A stretch of 18,051 bases of DNA, from assembly GCA_022710665.1 (NCBI GenBank), contig JAKLGN010000010.1, forward strand, positions 1 through 18,051, read 5' to 3'. This document shows, piece after piece, positions 1 through 7,247 of the stretch. A program made the position numbers and the translations under genes. Position 1 is the stretch's first letter. Each line of letters starts with the position of its first letter. The DNA is from Methanoregula sp. Lineage in GTDB: Archaea; Halobacteriota; Methanomicrobia; Methanomicrobiales; Methanospirillaceae. The notes beneath the pieces were generated by a model. It was not told where the DNA came from. It made no database searches and saw only the letters and a list, made by a program, of their open reading frames with translations.

Positions 1-735
1 CTCATCCAGCCTTTCTTCCATGAGTCCCGCCCGGCGGAGGTTTACCGTGAACGAGGAGAACGTTGCCTGCGAAAGATTCTGTGCGGGTTTTCGTCCCTTA
101 TGGTAATTTGCGACCGGATCACCGGGTTTCGGTTTCCTGGTCCGTGAACGGGTATAATATGGCCAGACCTGACTGTACAGGTACGGACGAGTTACCCATG
201 GCATATCCGAAACCCCTTTTACCGCCTTGTTTTTACGGATGAGCACTGCAAGGATCGTCTGGTAGTTCGGATTCTCCATCACATCCCGTACCGGCTGGTC
301 CGGCAGTGGGACACTCCGAGGTGTCTTCCCCTCGAACGCGGCATACACCTCTCCGCCAAGCCATGGCGCGAACGCAAAGAGCGCAAGGCAGAGTTCTTTG
401 GATCCACCTGAAAGGTCAAACGTGAACCGGGCCCCGGGATGCCCGCGGTAGATTTTCGTAAGGATGGTAAGGACGGAAGGATAGACCGGTGAAAAAACTG
501 TTTCACGGGAGAACGGAATTGAGAGTGACGCCGAGATCTCCTTTGCGGCATCGACCGCTTTTCGTGTTGCGAGATGCTTCCTGTCGATCTCTGCATTGGG
601 TGTGAGATCGTAGACGTCGCTGTCTGCGATAACATACGTGCTGTTGATAGAGGGGAGCATCCGGAATATCGCCGGGTATGCAATAGGGATGTTTTCGCCG
701 GCACTGATGATATGGATGTGTTCATCCGGTGGCAT
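1..735 (-). CDS. CARF-like domain plus winged-helix regulator (partial, runs off the left edge)
   Basis: Open from an ATG at 735 to the window edge: 245 residues, no stop, C-terminus missing. The N-terminal ~150 residues look like a Rossmann-type CARF sensor domain: the first strand is HIHIISAG (6-13), and a glycine-rich nucleotide-contact segment DLSGGSKELCLAL (107-119) has the layout of the SGG/TGG-[ST]-K motif of CARF proteins such as Csa3 and the HFX_2341/DUF6293 type. The end (about 217-243, with LSQATFSSFTVNLRRAGLMEE) reads like a winged-helix recognition helix. CARF domains of known members bind cyclic oligoadenylates and switch an attached effector or DNA-binding domain. That makes a ligand-responsive transcription regulator the best inference. 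A TATA box about 27 bp upstream of the ATG suggests a leaderless transcript. No CRISPR array or cas gene is visible nearby. The assignment rests on motif recognition, not on a search. Confidence 0.72.
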   Translation of the reverse strand, partial: MPPDEHIHIISAGENIPIAYPAIFRMLPSINSTYVIADSDVYDLTPNAEIDRKHLATRKAVDAAKEISASLSIPFSRETVFSPVYPSVLTILTKIYRGHPGARFTFDLSGGSKELCLALFAFAPWLGGEVYAAFEGKTPRSVPLPDQPVRDVMENPNYQTILAVLIRKNKAVKGVSDMPWVTRPYLYSQVWPYYTRSRTRKPKPGDPVANYHKGRKPAQNLSQATFSSFTVNLRRAGLMEERLDE

Positions 736-757
736 GGAAAAGGGTCAGGAGTGGTTG

Positions 758-765
758 TTTAAATT
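758..765 (-). promoter_or_regulatory. TATA box of the CARF-like gene
   Basis: The minus strand reads AATTTAAA, centred about 27 bp before the ATG at 735. At archaeal TATA-to-start spacing, transcription would begin at or next to the ATG, so the mRNA is probably leaderless. This also supports 735 as the start. Confidence 0.5.
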
Positions 766-825
766 GTTGTTAGTCGGAAGATCACCCGACAGGGCCACCC
801 TGCTGAAAACCTGGCGGGATATATC

Positions 826-1551
826 CTACTTCCGCGCAATTGTCACATACCCCGAGTGACTTACTGACGTTGATGGTCGCGTCCCCCTCTTTGACCGGGT
901 CATCTCCCGCTCGATCAGCTCGTGGGTGTGCACTTCCCTGAAGAGTGGCGTTGCAACATCGACAACGATCGCCATCTGTTCGAGGAAGGGTGTGTAGCAA
1001 GCGAGATACCCCCCGGACTTCAGGAGGGAGAACGCATGGGAAACGTGCTCATACTGAATCTGCATATCGAGGTGGACGACATCAAATGATCCTTCCGCAT
1101 CAAGGAAGTCCTTTGCGATCGTTTCGATATTTTCCAGTTTCGCCTCTTTGATATTCTTGAGTGCGAGCGCCGAGAACTCCGGTCGGATCTCAAAGGTCTT
1201 TACACTCCGTGCTACGCCGCCAAAATAGATGGCCGCAATCCCGCTGCCGGTGCCGGCATCGAGTACATTGTCATTGTGGCTCATGCCGGTATATGCGATG
1301 ACAAGACCGATGTCCTTGGGCAGCATTGGCGCCCCGGACCGCTTCCCGTAAGTAAAAAAATCGGTTGGCCTGGGGATGCGGATAACAAATTCCGAACCTT
1401 TGTGGGTGGTGATTATGTCCCCGCCGGACTTCCCGACCAGGGATTCCAGCTCGATCTGGCCTTTGTCGGTACCGAGCTTTCCCGGCCCCGCCTTTATGAA
1501 AAATTCCCTGCCTTCGCCGACGAGAAGGACCCGGTCTCCAGCTTCGATCAT
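826..1551 (-). CDS. trmI: tRNA (adenine-N1)-methyltransferase, archaeal TrmI (m1A57/58)
   Basis: A 241-residue SAM-dependent class I methyltransferase. Archaeal TrmI methylates N1 of A58, and in some species A57, in the T-loop of tRNA. Visible features are a small N-terminal beta domain (1-60), motif I VLDAGTGSG (96-104), the acidic strand-2 end EIRPEF (121-126) and a motif IV-like VVHLDM (158-163). Length and order fit the archaeal family. The start is ATG 1551, whose A is also the last base of the NAC stop (TGATG overlap); a GTG three bases upstream is an alternative. It is the last gene of the recJ-like/PUA/NAC chain and is presumably translated by coupling. It ends with TAG 90 bp before the CARF-like gene, which has its own promoter. 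Confidence 0.93.
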   Translation of the reverse strand: MIEAGDRVLLVGEGREFFIKAGPGKLGTDKGQIELESLVGKSGGDIITTHKGSEFVIRIPRPTDFFTYGKRSGAPMLPKDIGLVIAYTGMSHNDNVLDAGTGSGIAAIYFGGVARSVKTFEIRPEFSALALKNIKEAKLENIETIAKDFLDAEGSFDVVHLDMQIQYEHVSHAFSLLKSGGYLACYTPFLEQMAIVVDVATPLFREVHTHELIEREMTRSKRGTRPSTSVSHSGYVTIARK

Positions 1552-1898
1552 CACTGTGCAAGCCGCATGATCGCTTCTGCGATATCGCCTTTGGTCTCGA
1601 CCAACGCTTCCCGTGCCTTTTCTTCAGGAACGTTGGCCTGAGCAGCAACCATGGTTACATCCTCTTTTGGGATATCAGGAGTGGCCTCGACAAAACGGGG
1701 CTGTCCCTGGATCTGGTACGTGGTGACGCCCTGCATGGTCATCGCCTGCACATCGGCCGAATCGAAGATATAATTCCCTTTGGGTGTCTTGATAACGATA
1801 CTCTGAACGTCCTCAATCTGCTCGACATTCATGCCGAGCTTCTTCATCATCGCCTTCATCTGGCGCGGGTTGATATTTCCCGGAAGCATCTTTTTCAC
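1551..1898 (-). CDS. nac: Nascent polypeptide-associated complex (NAC) protein
   Basis: A 115-residue archaeal NAC homologue that binds the ribosome near the exit tunnel and shields nascent chains. The order is the usual one: a basic, Met-rich N-terminus (1-22, KAMMKKLGMN), a NAC beta-barrel (about 25-70, VQSIVIKTPKGNYIF) and a C-terminal UBA domain (about 78-114, VAAQANVPEEKAREAL). The start taken is GTG at 1898 (MKKMLPG); an in-frame ATG at 1889 is the alternative. The gene start lies inside the end of the PUA-domain gene, and its stop overlaps the start of trmI, so the cluster is probably one transcript with coupled translation. PUA-NAC-TrmI neighbourhoods are common in euryarchaea. Confidence 0.95.
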   Translation of the reverse strand: MKKMLPGNINPRQMKAMMKKLGMNVEQIEDVQSIVIKTPKGNYIFDSADVQAMTMQGVTTYQIQGQPRFVEATPDIPKEDVTMVAAQANVPEEKAREALVETKGDIAEAIMRLAQ

Positions 1899-2367
1899 TA
1901 CCCTGCCGTACTCTTACCGCTACTCCATAATTAAATGCAAGCATCTCTATGCCCGAAACGGCCGCAGCGCCGCAGGCAATAAGCCGGTCGCCTTCTGTCA
2001 CAACCAGCACATCATCACCCGCGCGGATTGTGGAATCCGCGGCAACCACATGTTTTGCAAACGTGTTTTTGCCCTTTGCAACGAATTCTGATACATCCTC
2101 GCGGATCACAACACGGTAGGCAGGCACAGGCAGCACGGCCTGCAGCCGCTTTGCCCCCTCGATTGCAAGGGTCAGTCTACCATCGGAAGCCCTGACCGTG
2201 GCGAGACGAGTTCTCTCGAAAAGCACCTGCCGTATCCGGCCGGTCGTAGAGAGGATGAAGGTGCAGCCTTCCGGGAAAAGGCCGGGACCAATACCAGCAC
2301 CGAACTGGTAGTCAGCGATGACCTGTACCCGCCGCAGCGAACTGTTCTCCGAGTATCCTGTTGACAC
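1813..2367 (-). CDS. PUA domain-containing RNA-binding protein upstream of NAC
   Basis: A 184-residue protein with a pre-PUA N-terminal region (about 10-80, containing FGAGIGPGLFPEG) and a PUA domain (about 83-156, containing VVIREDVSEFVAKGKNTFAKHV and ending GVAVRVRQG). PUA domains bind structured RNA, for example in tRNA-guanine transglycosylases and pseudouridine synthases. The exact role of this stand-alone archaeal form is not established. The start chosen is GTG 2367, 56 bp inside the 3' end of the recJ-like gene; an ATG at 2445 is open but would overlap far more and add an unfamiliar basic stretch. The frame runs 86 bp into the NAC gene, so the last ~28 residues (acidic, then RHECRAD) are read from NAC coding sequence in another frame. 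That is longer than typical relatives, which end soon after the GVAVRVR strand. Confidence 0.82.
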   Translation of the reverse strand: MSTGYSENSSLRRVQVIADYQFGAGIGPGLFPEGCTFILSTTGRIRQVLFERTRLATVRASDGRLTLAIEGAKRLQAVLPVPAYRVVIREDVSEFVAKGKNTFAKHVVAADSTIRAGDDVLVVTEGDRLIACGAAAVSGIEMLAFNYGVAVRVRQGSEKDASGKYQPAPDEGDDEEARHECRAD

Positions 2368-3712
2368 GCTGTACAAACTCCTGTTCTGCTGTTTTCGGGA
2401 TATACGCACCCGCCGCGATCCTGTGCCCGCCGCCGCCCCCACCATACTCGGCAGACGCCATGTTCAGCGCCTGCTGGAGGTCGACACCCCGTTCCACGAC
2501 CCGCTCGTTCGTCCGCATCGAGACCTTGGTCAGGCTACGGTCCTCCGGTACCTCGCACATGATCAGGATCGGCTTGCTGCTGTTCAGTCTGGAGAGGGCC
2601 ATGCCTGCTCCGATACCGACAATAGTATCCGGATATCGTCCGCCAACATGCAGCCACTGAAGGTTTTCCAGTTCCTTTACTCCCGTGTCGATGATGAACT
2701 GGAGAAGGTCCCTGATGATGGCGCGATGGTTGTTGAGCATGTGCTCGGCATCGCGGTAGGCAGATCCCCGGTCACCGCGGAGGATTGCCCCTCCTGTCTG
2801 CGGTTTCGACCATCTCCCGCAGGCGTTTAGCATGGTTGCATATTCCTGTGCATTCCGGAGCGGAGTGCGGGGTGTCTCAAACGGGAACCCGTAGGTTTCG
2901 GCAAGAAGCCGGTCGAGTTTCTGGCCGTTGGCCATCATCTGTTCGGCAAGGGCAGAGATGATCGTCCTTTTATCCTCAACGGGAATCTCCTCCCAGACGT
3001 ACCAGCGACCGTCGGGTGCCTGCTGGCGGACACCGATCCTTTTCAAAAACTGGCGGGCTCCTTCCGGATTATTACTGATCCCTTTTATAAACGGATCGTC
3101 GTTGTAAGCCAGTGAGAGGTGCAGGGGACGGGTAGCCGTGCCATAGCAGTTGAGGTCCTTCCTTCGCACCTCCACCGACCCGTACCTGACGCCGTCCTCC
3201 ACGATGATATCGCGGGCAGGGCCAACAAGCCCGCACTTCTCCCGTGCCATCATGTCGCCAACGTTACCGATCACTGCAAGACCGGCAAGGTCGGTATTCA
3301 CGCCGTCCAATTCCTTTGCGACAAGATAGGAAACACCGGCTGCGCTCATCCGTGTATACCCGTATGGCAGACAATTGACCTGGGTATATGGTCTCTCGCA
3401 CGGCTGGCTCACGTGATGGTCGATAATCAGGATCTCCTTTTCTGAAAATCCACGGTCGAGCATGAGGTTCTGTTGACCGGCTCCAAGATCAGAAAAGATC
3501 TTAAGAGAGGAATCAGCCGGAACCTGAGGCATGGTCAGCGGTTCGAGCTGCCGGACAAAAACGGACCGGACCGGTATCTCCATTCGGGAAATGGCCTGCG
3601 ACAGGATAGCCTCGCAGGAGATGCCGTCCGCATCGATGTGGGAGATGATGGTTACTTCTTCTGCTGCCGCGATCTGCTCTGCGGCTGCCTTTACATCATC
3701 ACAAAAACCCAT
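2312..3712 (-). CDS. Archaeal RecJ-like DHH-family nuclease (GAN type)
   Basis: A 466-residue DHH/DHHA1 phosphoesterase of the archaeal RecJ-like group; characterised members are single-strand nucleases, some of which bind the GINS replication complex (GAN). Metal and catalytic motifs are intact: SHIDADG (24-30), SDLG (74-77) and IDHH (97-100), followed by a later GNVGDM segment. The C-terminal DHHA1 substrate domain ends in a glycine-rich GGGGGGHRIAAGA. The start ATG 3712 gives MGFCDDV with no upstream alternative before the divergent nnr gene, 42 bp away. It heads the minus-strand chain with PUA, NAC and TrmI. Whether this paralogue works with GINS or in RNA or DNA repair cannot be decided from the sequence. 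Confidence 0.9.
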   Translation of the reverse strand: MGFCDDVKAAAEQIAAAEEVTIISHIDADGISCEAILSQAISRMEIPVRSVFVRQLEPLTMPQVPADSSLKIFSDLGAGQQNLMLDRGFSEKEILIIDHHVSQPCERPYTQVNCLPYGYTRMSAAGVSYLVAKELDGVNTDLAGLAVIGNVGDMMAREKCGLVGPARDIIVEDGVRYGSVEVRRKDLNCYGTATRPLHLSLAYNDDPFIKGISNNPEGARQFLKRIGVRQQAPDGRWYVWEEIPVEDKRTIISALAEQMMANGQKLDRLLAETYGFPFETPRTPLRNAQEYATMLNACGRWSKPQTGGAILRGDRGSAYRDAEHMLNNHRAIIRDLLQFIIDTGVKELENLQWLHVGGRYPDTIVGIGAGMALSRLNSSKPILIMCEVPEDRSLTKVSMRTNERVVERGVDLQQALNMASAEYGGGGGGHRIAAGAYIPKTAEQEFVQRVNRILGEQFAAAGTGHR

Positions 3713-3715
3713 TGC

Positions 3716-3724
3716 ATATTATTA
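3716..3724 (+). promoter_or_regulatory. TATA-like box of nnr in a 42-bp divergent promoter region
   Basis: ATATTATTA lies about 35 bp before the nnr ATG at 3755, placing transcription start near 3747. The recJ-like gene starts at 3712 on the other strand, so both promoters must fit in or overlap this short spacer. No clear minus-strand TATA box was seen. Confidence 0.35.
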
Positions 3725-3754
3725 GGGAGTTCTTACAGATGAATTGTACGAACA

Positions 3755-5152
3755 ATGCTTCCTGACAAGTTCGGGGAATTCGTAAAGACCGGGCCTGTGA
3801 CCCCGGCCCGGATGCGGGTGATCGACGCCAACGCGATGGCACTTGGCGTGACTGAGCTCCAGCTGATGGAGAGCGCCGGGCGGGCGCTCGCGGAGCAGGT
3901 GCTCACGTTCAACCCGGAACGGGTGCTGGTGTTGTGCGGGACCGGGAACAACGGCGGGGACGGGATGGTTGCAGCCCGTTACCTCCAGCGCGGGATTGAT
4001 ACGAGCGTCTGCTACCTTGACCTCGGGAAGCGGAGCAAATCCTGCGAGCACAACCTCGCGACTCTCCGGCACGCGGCAGTCAGCCTCCACCCGTTCCAGA
4101 GCCGTGAAGATCTCGAAGCACTGACTACTGTCTTCGGGAATGCCGATGTCATCGTTGACGCCCTGCTTGGGACGGGTGGGCGAGGACCCGTTAAGGAGCC
4201 GCTTGCATCCTGCATCCGGATAGTGAACAGCTCGAAAGCGAAGGTTATAGCGGCGGATGTTCCTACCTTGGGGATGCGGACGGATCGAATTTGCGCATTC
4301 CACCGGGCTAAGACGGAAGGGGCGACCGTTGTCGATATCGGGATACCCCTTATGGCGGAATGCATGGCCGGTCCCGGTGACCTGACTCTCCTTCCCTCCC
4401 GCGGGAAAAAAGCCCATAAGGGGGCCGGCGGGGAGGTGCTGATCATAGGTGGAGGGCCGTACCAGGGCGCACCGTACCTTGCCGGCCTCGGCGCTCTGCG
4501 GGCAGGTGCGGATATTGTCCGGATCGCATCGCCGGTTTTTGAACCGATACCCGACCTGATCTATGAGAGGCTTGAGGGGAAATGGATCGGCATGGAACAC
4601 ACGGAGCGGTTGATAGTTCTCGCCGAACGTGCTGATGTGGTGGTCTGCGGGAACGGGCTCGGTACAGACAGCCAGGCTGCCGTGGAATCTGTTGCCCCGC
4701 ACTGTAAAAAGGCGGTCTTTGATGCTGATGCCCTCCAGCTCCCCCTACCGGCAGCCTCAGGAGAAACAATCTATACCCCGCATGCCGGGGAATTTGCCCG
4801 AATTACCGGAACTGCCCTGCCGGACGATACTGTCGGCCGGGCACGGGCTGCGAGGAAGGCGGGTATCCGGGGCACCATTATCCTCAAAGGTCACACCGAT
4901 ATCATCACGGATGGCACCCGGGTCCGGTTCAACCGTTCGGGGGACCCGGCAATGACCGTTGGCGGGACCGGGGATGTGCTTTCCGGCGTTGCGGGCGCTC
5001 TCCTCTGCCACCTGCCGGCATTTGAGGCTGCCTGCATCGCCGCATATGTCTGCGGGAAGGCGGGAGAATCCGTTGCAGCGGAGCGGGGCAGCGGGATGCT
5101 GGCTTCGGATCTCGTAGACAGGATCCCGTCAGTGTTATTCAGGAAGGGATGA
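3755..5152 (+). CDS. nnr: Bifunctional NAD(P)H-hydrate epimerase / ADP-dependent dehydratase
   Basis: A 465-residue fusion that repairs hydrated NADH and NADPH. The N-terminal YjeF-N epimerase domain (about 15-215) carries CGTGNNGGDG (61-70), the strand VIVDALLGTGGRG (132-144) and VIAADVPT (164-171), where the Asp is the expected catalytic residue. The C-terminal ribokinase-fold dehydratase (about 218-465) shows AHKGAGG, GPYQGAPYLAGL, VVCGNGLGTD, FDADAL, TPHAGEFARITG, LKGHTDI and the nucleotide-site GGTGDVLSG (403-411). Length and domain order match archaeal and bacterial Nnr. The start ATG 3755 is kept; a shorter protein from ATG 3812 (MRVIDANAMALG) would begin closer to the family core. The stop is four bases before moaC, so the two are likely an operon. 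Confidence 0.95.
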   Translation: MLPDKFGEFVKTGPVTPARMRVIDANAMALGVTELQLMESAGRALAEQVLTFNPERVLVLCGTGNNGGDGMVAARYLQRGIDTSVCYLDLGKRSKSCEHNLATLRHAAVSLHPFQSREDLEALTTVFGNADVIVDALLGTGGRGPVKEPLASCIRIVNSSKAKVIAADVPTLGMRTDRICAFHRAKTEGATVVDIGIPLMAECMAGPGDLTLLPSRGKKAHKGAGGEVLIIGGGPYQGAPYLAGLGALRAGADIVRIASPVFEPIPDLIYERLEGKWIGMEHTERLIVLAERADVVVCGNGLGTDSQAAVESVAPHCKKAVFDADALQLPLPAASGETIYTPHAGEFARITGTALPDDTVGRARAARKAGIRGTIILKGHTDIITDGTRVRFNRSGDPAMTVGGTGDVLSGVAGALLCHLPAFEAACIAAYVCGKAGESVAAERGSGMLASDLVDRIPSVLFRKG

Positions 5153-5156
5153 TCGC

Positions 5157-5624
5157 ATGGTACAATTCACGCATATACAGGACGACCGGGCACAGATGGT
5201 GGATATCAGCGGGAAGGGGGATGTGACCCGCGAGGCAACGGCAGCGGGGAAGATTTACCTGCGGCCGGAGACGCTCGCTGCCATCCGCGATGGGAAGGTT
5301 GTGAAAGGCAATGTCCTTGCCACGGCCCGCGTTGCCGCGACGCTGGCGGTCAAGAATACTGCCAATATCATACCGATGTGCCACCCCATCCCTATCAGCT
5401 CGATTGCTGTTGATTTTTCTGATGGCGACGGCTTCATCGAGGCGACTGTTGTCGTGAAGATGACCGGGAAGACGGGGGTGGAGATGGAGGCCCTTACTGG
5501 GGTCTCAGTTTCTTTGCTCACTATCTGGGACATGGTGAAGTCGGCTGAAAAGGATGCCAAGGGGCAGTACCCTGTTACCCGGATCACCGATATCCGCGTG
5601 GTGGAGAAGAAGAAGGGGAAGTGA
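5157..5624 (+). CDS. moaC: Cyclic pyranopterin monophosphate synthase MoaC
   Basis: A 155-residue MoaC. With MoaA it converts GTP to cyclic pyranopterin monophosphate, the first step of molybdopterin/tungstopterin synthesis, needed in methanogens for formylmethanofuran and formate dehydrogenases. Diagnostic motifs are MVDISGK (13-19), IPMCHPIPIS (about 76-85), KTGVEMEALTGVSVSLLTIWDM and the C-terminal VTRITDIRVVEKKKGK. The usual TVYDMCK stretch reads TIWDMVK, with the active-site Asp kept. It begins four bases after nnr, and a hairpin 13 bp past the stop may end the transcript. No other moa gene is in the window. Confidence 0.96.
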   Translation: MVQFTHIQDDRAQMVDISGKGDVTREATAAGKIYLRPETLAAIRDGKVVKGNVLATARVAATLAVKNTANIIPMCHPIPISSIAVDFSDGDGFIEATVVVKMTGKTGVEMEALTGVSVSLLTIWDMVKSAEKDAKGQYPVTRITDIRVVEKKKGK

Positions 5625-5637
5625 TTTTTATCTTTGA

Positions 5638-5655
5638 TGGGGGCTGATACCCCCA
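5638..5655 (+). terminator. Hairpin after moaC
   Basis: TGGGGG and CCCCCA form a perfect 6-bp stem around a 6-base loop, starting 13 bp after the moaC stop and preceded by a T-rich stretch (5627-5637). It is terminator-like in position, but no T-run follows the stem, so an mRNA-end or stability hairpin is equally possible. Confidence 0.4.
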
Positions 5656-5678
5656 TACCCCCGGTTGTGATCTCTACG

Positions 5679-5704
5679 CGCAAAACGCCTCGTCGGGTTT
5701 TGTG
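5679..5704. repeat. Second intergenic stem-loop
   Basis: CGCAAAAC (5679-5686) pairs with GTTTTGTG (5697-5704), 8 bp with one G-U, around a 10-base loop. It lies in the 248-bp gap between moaC and the next gene, which otherwise shows only the hairpin at 5638 and the palindrome at 5805. Its function is unknown. Confidence 0.35.
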
Positions 5705-5804
5705 CTACGCACTTACCTCGATCCGGAACTTGCGAGCCGCGACTGATGTCGGTGAAAGGTAATTGAGGGAGCCGCGAGGGTCCCATTGGGGCGTTGGCAG
5801 GCAT

Positions 5805-5832
5805 CGCAAACGATTTGCGCTCAATAATATTT
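5805..5832 (+). promoter_or_regulatory. Palindrome plus TATA-like box upstream of the 5873 gene
   Basis: CGCAAA and TTTGCG (5805-5810 and 5814-5819) form a perfect inverted repeat with a 3-base centre, three bases before a TATA-like AATAATATTT (5823-5832). The TATA centre is about 45 bp before the ATG at 5873, giving a short 5' leader. The palindrome is placed where a regulator could block TFB or TBP binding. Confidence 0.4.
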
Positions 5833-5872
5833 CACAATCTATTTCCCGCCACCCACGGACTTTTACTATAGC

Positions 5873-6460
5873 ATGACTGCACGCCCGGATTTTTATGGAT
5901 GCCAGAGAAGATCTGTTCGCATGGCGATTGGGTTGTGCCTCTTGGTTATGGCGTCGCTGCTGACGGCTGAGTGCACGACAACACCGGTCTCTGAAAACCA
6001 GACGGGAATTCACACGCCTTCTCGTGAAATTTCACCAACAATCACTTCCAAAGGGCTTTACAAAGTTACGATCACTCAACAAAATGGCAGCCGGTATGAT
6101 CTCATCAGATTGGACTCGGATGTGTATAATCCTGGAGAAGTGATCGAATTTTCACTTCTGACCGACATAAAGGAAATCCAACCCTGCGAAGGAGATATCT
6201 TCTCGTTCCGGGTTTTTTTCAGGAGTCCTGATGGATCCTGGGAAGAGCTTCCCGGACCGTTCGAAGCGTACCACCCATACGTTGCTCCACAGCCCGCAAG
6301 TACTGCATATCCGGGTATGAGACCATCGGTTCCCGCATATCGGCTTGTCACTACCGGATGGTCCCCGGGGCATTACAAAATTCAGTCAGACTGCCTTCAG
6401 GCATCCCACGAATTTCTCCTGCGGAACCTGAGTTCTGGAAATACGGAAACAAGAAATTAA
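5873..6460 (+). CDS. Secreted or lipid-anchored protein of unknown function
   Basis: A 195-residue protein, not recognised as a known family. The N-terminus has a basic stretch (QRRSVR, 11-16), a hydrophobic core (MAIGLCLLVMASLL, 17-30) and TAEC ending at Cys34: a signal peptide with a weak lipobox, since Glu before the Cys is unusual. A Thr/Ser/Pro-rich linker follows (35-60), then a probably beta-rich domain (about 62-190) with Cys residues in IQPCEGD and SDCLQASHE that could form a disulphide. YNPGEVIEFSL and a tail like YKIQSDC resemble immunoglobulin-like extracellular domains. Start ATG 5873 is preferred to ATG 5921 because only it supplies the basic residues before the hydrophobic core. 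The gene is flanked by gaps and has its own promoter. The surface location is inferred and the function unknown. Confidence 0.75.
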   Translation: MTARPDFYGCQRRSVRMAIGLCLLVMASLLTAECTTTPVSENQTGIHTPSREISPTITSKGLYKVTITQQNGSRYDLIRLDSDVYNPGEVIEFSLLTDIKEIQPCEGDIFSFRVFFRSPDGSWEELPGPFEAYHPYVAPQPASTAYPGMRPSVPAYRLVTTGWSPGHYKIQSDCLQASHEFLLRNLSSGNTETRN

Positions 6461-6552
6461 TACAAAAAGTCGGACGCAGGATGATCACCCTTTTCAGTAA
6501 CTATCCTTCGGGATGCCGTTGCCTGTATCCTTTATTACCTCCCGTATCCTAG

Positions 6553-6579
6553 TATATAGGCACACGGGATGCGTCCCGT
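6553..6579 (+). promoter_or_regulatory. rpl15e promoter with leader palindrome
   Basis: A TATATA box (6553-6558) is followed at the expected start region by ACGGGA-TGCG-TCCCGT (6564-6579), a perfect 6-bp inverted repeat with a 4-base centre. The word TCCCGTAT occurs twice, at 6540-6547 and 6574-6581, on both sides of the TATA box. The arrangement could be an operator or an mRNA leader hairpin for a growth-regulated ribosomal operon. Confidence 0.5.
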
Positions 6580-6626
6580 ATGAAAAGGAATGTAGCCCTC
6601 TTTGGGCCGAACCTTAGGTGATTACC

Positions 6627-7217
6627 ATGGTAAAATCAATGTACGCCTTTGTCAGGGAGGCATGGAAGAGACCTGAAAAGTCAGAGGTTGGAGAACTCCT
6701 CTGGAACCGCATGCAGACATGGCGCCGCGAGGGCAGCGTTGTCCGGATCGAGCGCCCGACCCGTATCGATAGGGCTCGTGCCCTCGGCTACAAGGCCAAG
6801 CAGGGTATCGCTGTTGCACGCGTCCAGGTCCGCCGCGGCGGCCGCCGGGCATCCCGGTATGTCCGTGCTCGCCGGTCCGCACGCATGGGCAAGAACCGGC
6901 TCACTGCCGGCAAGAGCATCCAGCGGATCGCTGAGGAAAGGGCATCCAGGAAGTTCCCGAATATGGAGGTTCTCAACTCCTACTGGGTGGGACAGGACGG
7001 TAAGCTGAAATACTACGAAGTCATTCTCGTTGACGGCCACCACCCCTCTATCCGGGCAGACAGAAACCTTGCATGGATGGCTGACCCGGTCCACCGCGGC
7101 CGTGCCGAGCGCGGCAAGACTTCCGCCGGCCTGAAAGGCCGCGGGATGCTTTACCGGGGCAAAGGTACCGAGAAGACCCGCCCGAGTATCCGGTCGCATG
7201 CAAACCGGGGCAAATAA
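6627..7217 (+). CDS. rpl15e: 50S ribosomal protein L15e
   Basis: A 196-residue highly basic large-subunit protein. Start ATG 6627 is set by an excellent archaeal ribosome binding site AGGTGAT five bases upstream; a GTG at 6618 lies within that site. Typical L15e segments are [12 protein letters not shown] at the N-terminus, [18 protein letters not shown] (about 43-60), [10 protein letters not shown], and the C-terminal [13 protein letters not shown] with RSHANRGK. Length matches archaeal L15e. It is the first gene of the superoperon running to pfdB, and a T7 run (7225-7231) after the stop could reduce read-through into rnp3. Confidence 0.97.
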   Translation: MVKSMYAFVREAWKRPEKSEVGELLWNRMQTWRREGSVVRIERPTRIDRARALGYKAKQGIAVARVQVRRGGRRASRYVRARRSARMGKNRLTAGKSIQRIAEERASRKFPNMEVLNSYWVGQDGKLKYYEVILVDGHHPSIRADRNLAWMADPVHRGRAERGKTSAGLKGRGMLYRGKGTEKTRPSIRSHANRGK

Positions 7218-7247
7218 CCTTATCTTTTTTTAACCGAAGTAACTCTC

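Noticed and set aside
279..725. 148-codon minus-strand frame starting at 725
   Set aside because: It lies in another frame over the CARF-like gene and has Ser/Arg/Pro-rich shadow composition; the frame from ATG 735 carries recognisable motifs.
3722..4702. 326-codon antisense frame across nnr
   Set aside because: It is a shadow of a high-GC gene with clear Nnr motifs; the antisense protein has no recognisable domain.
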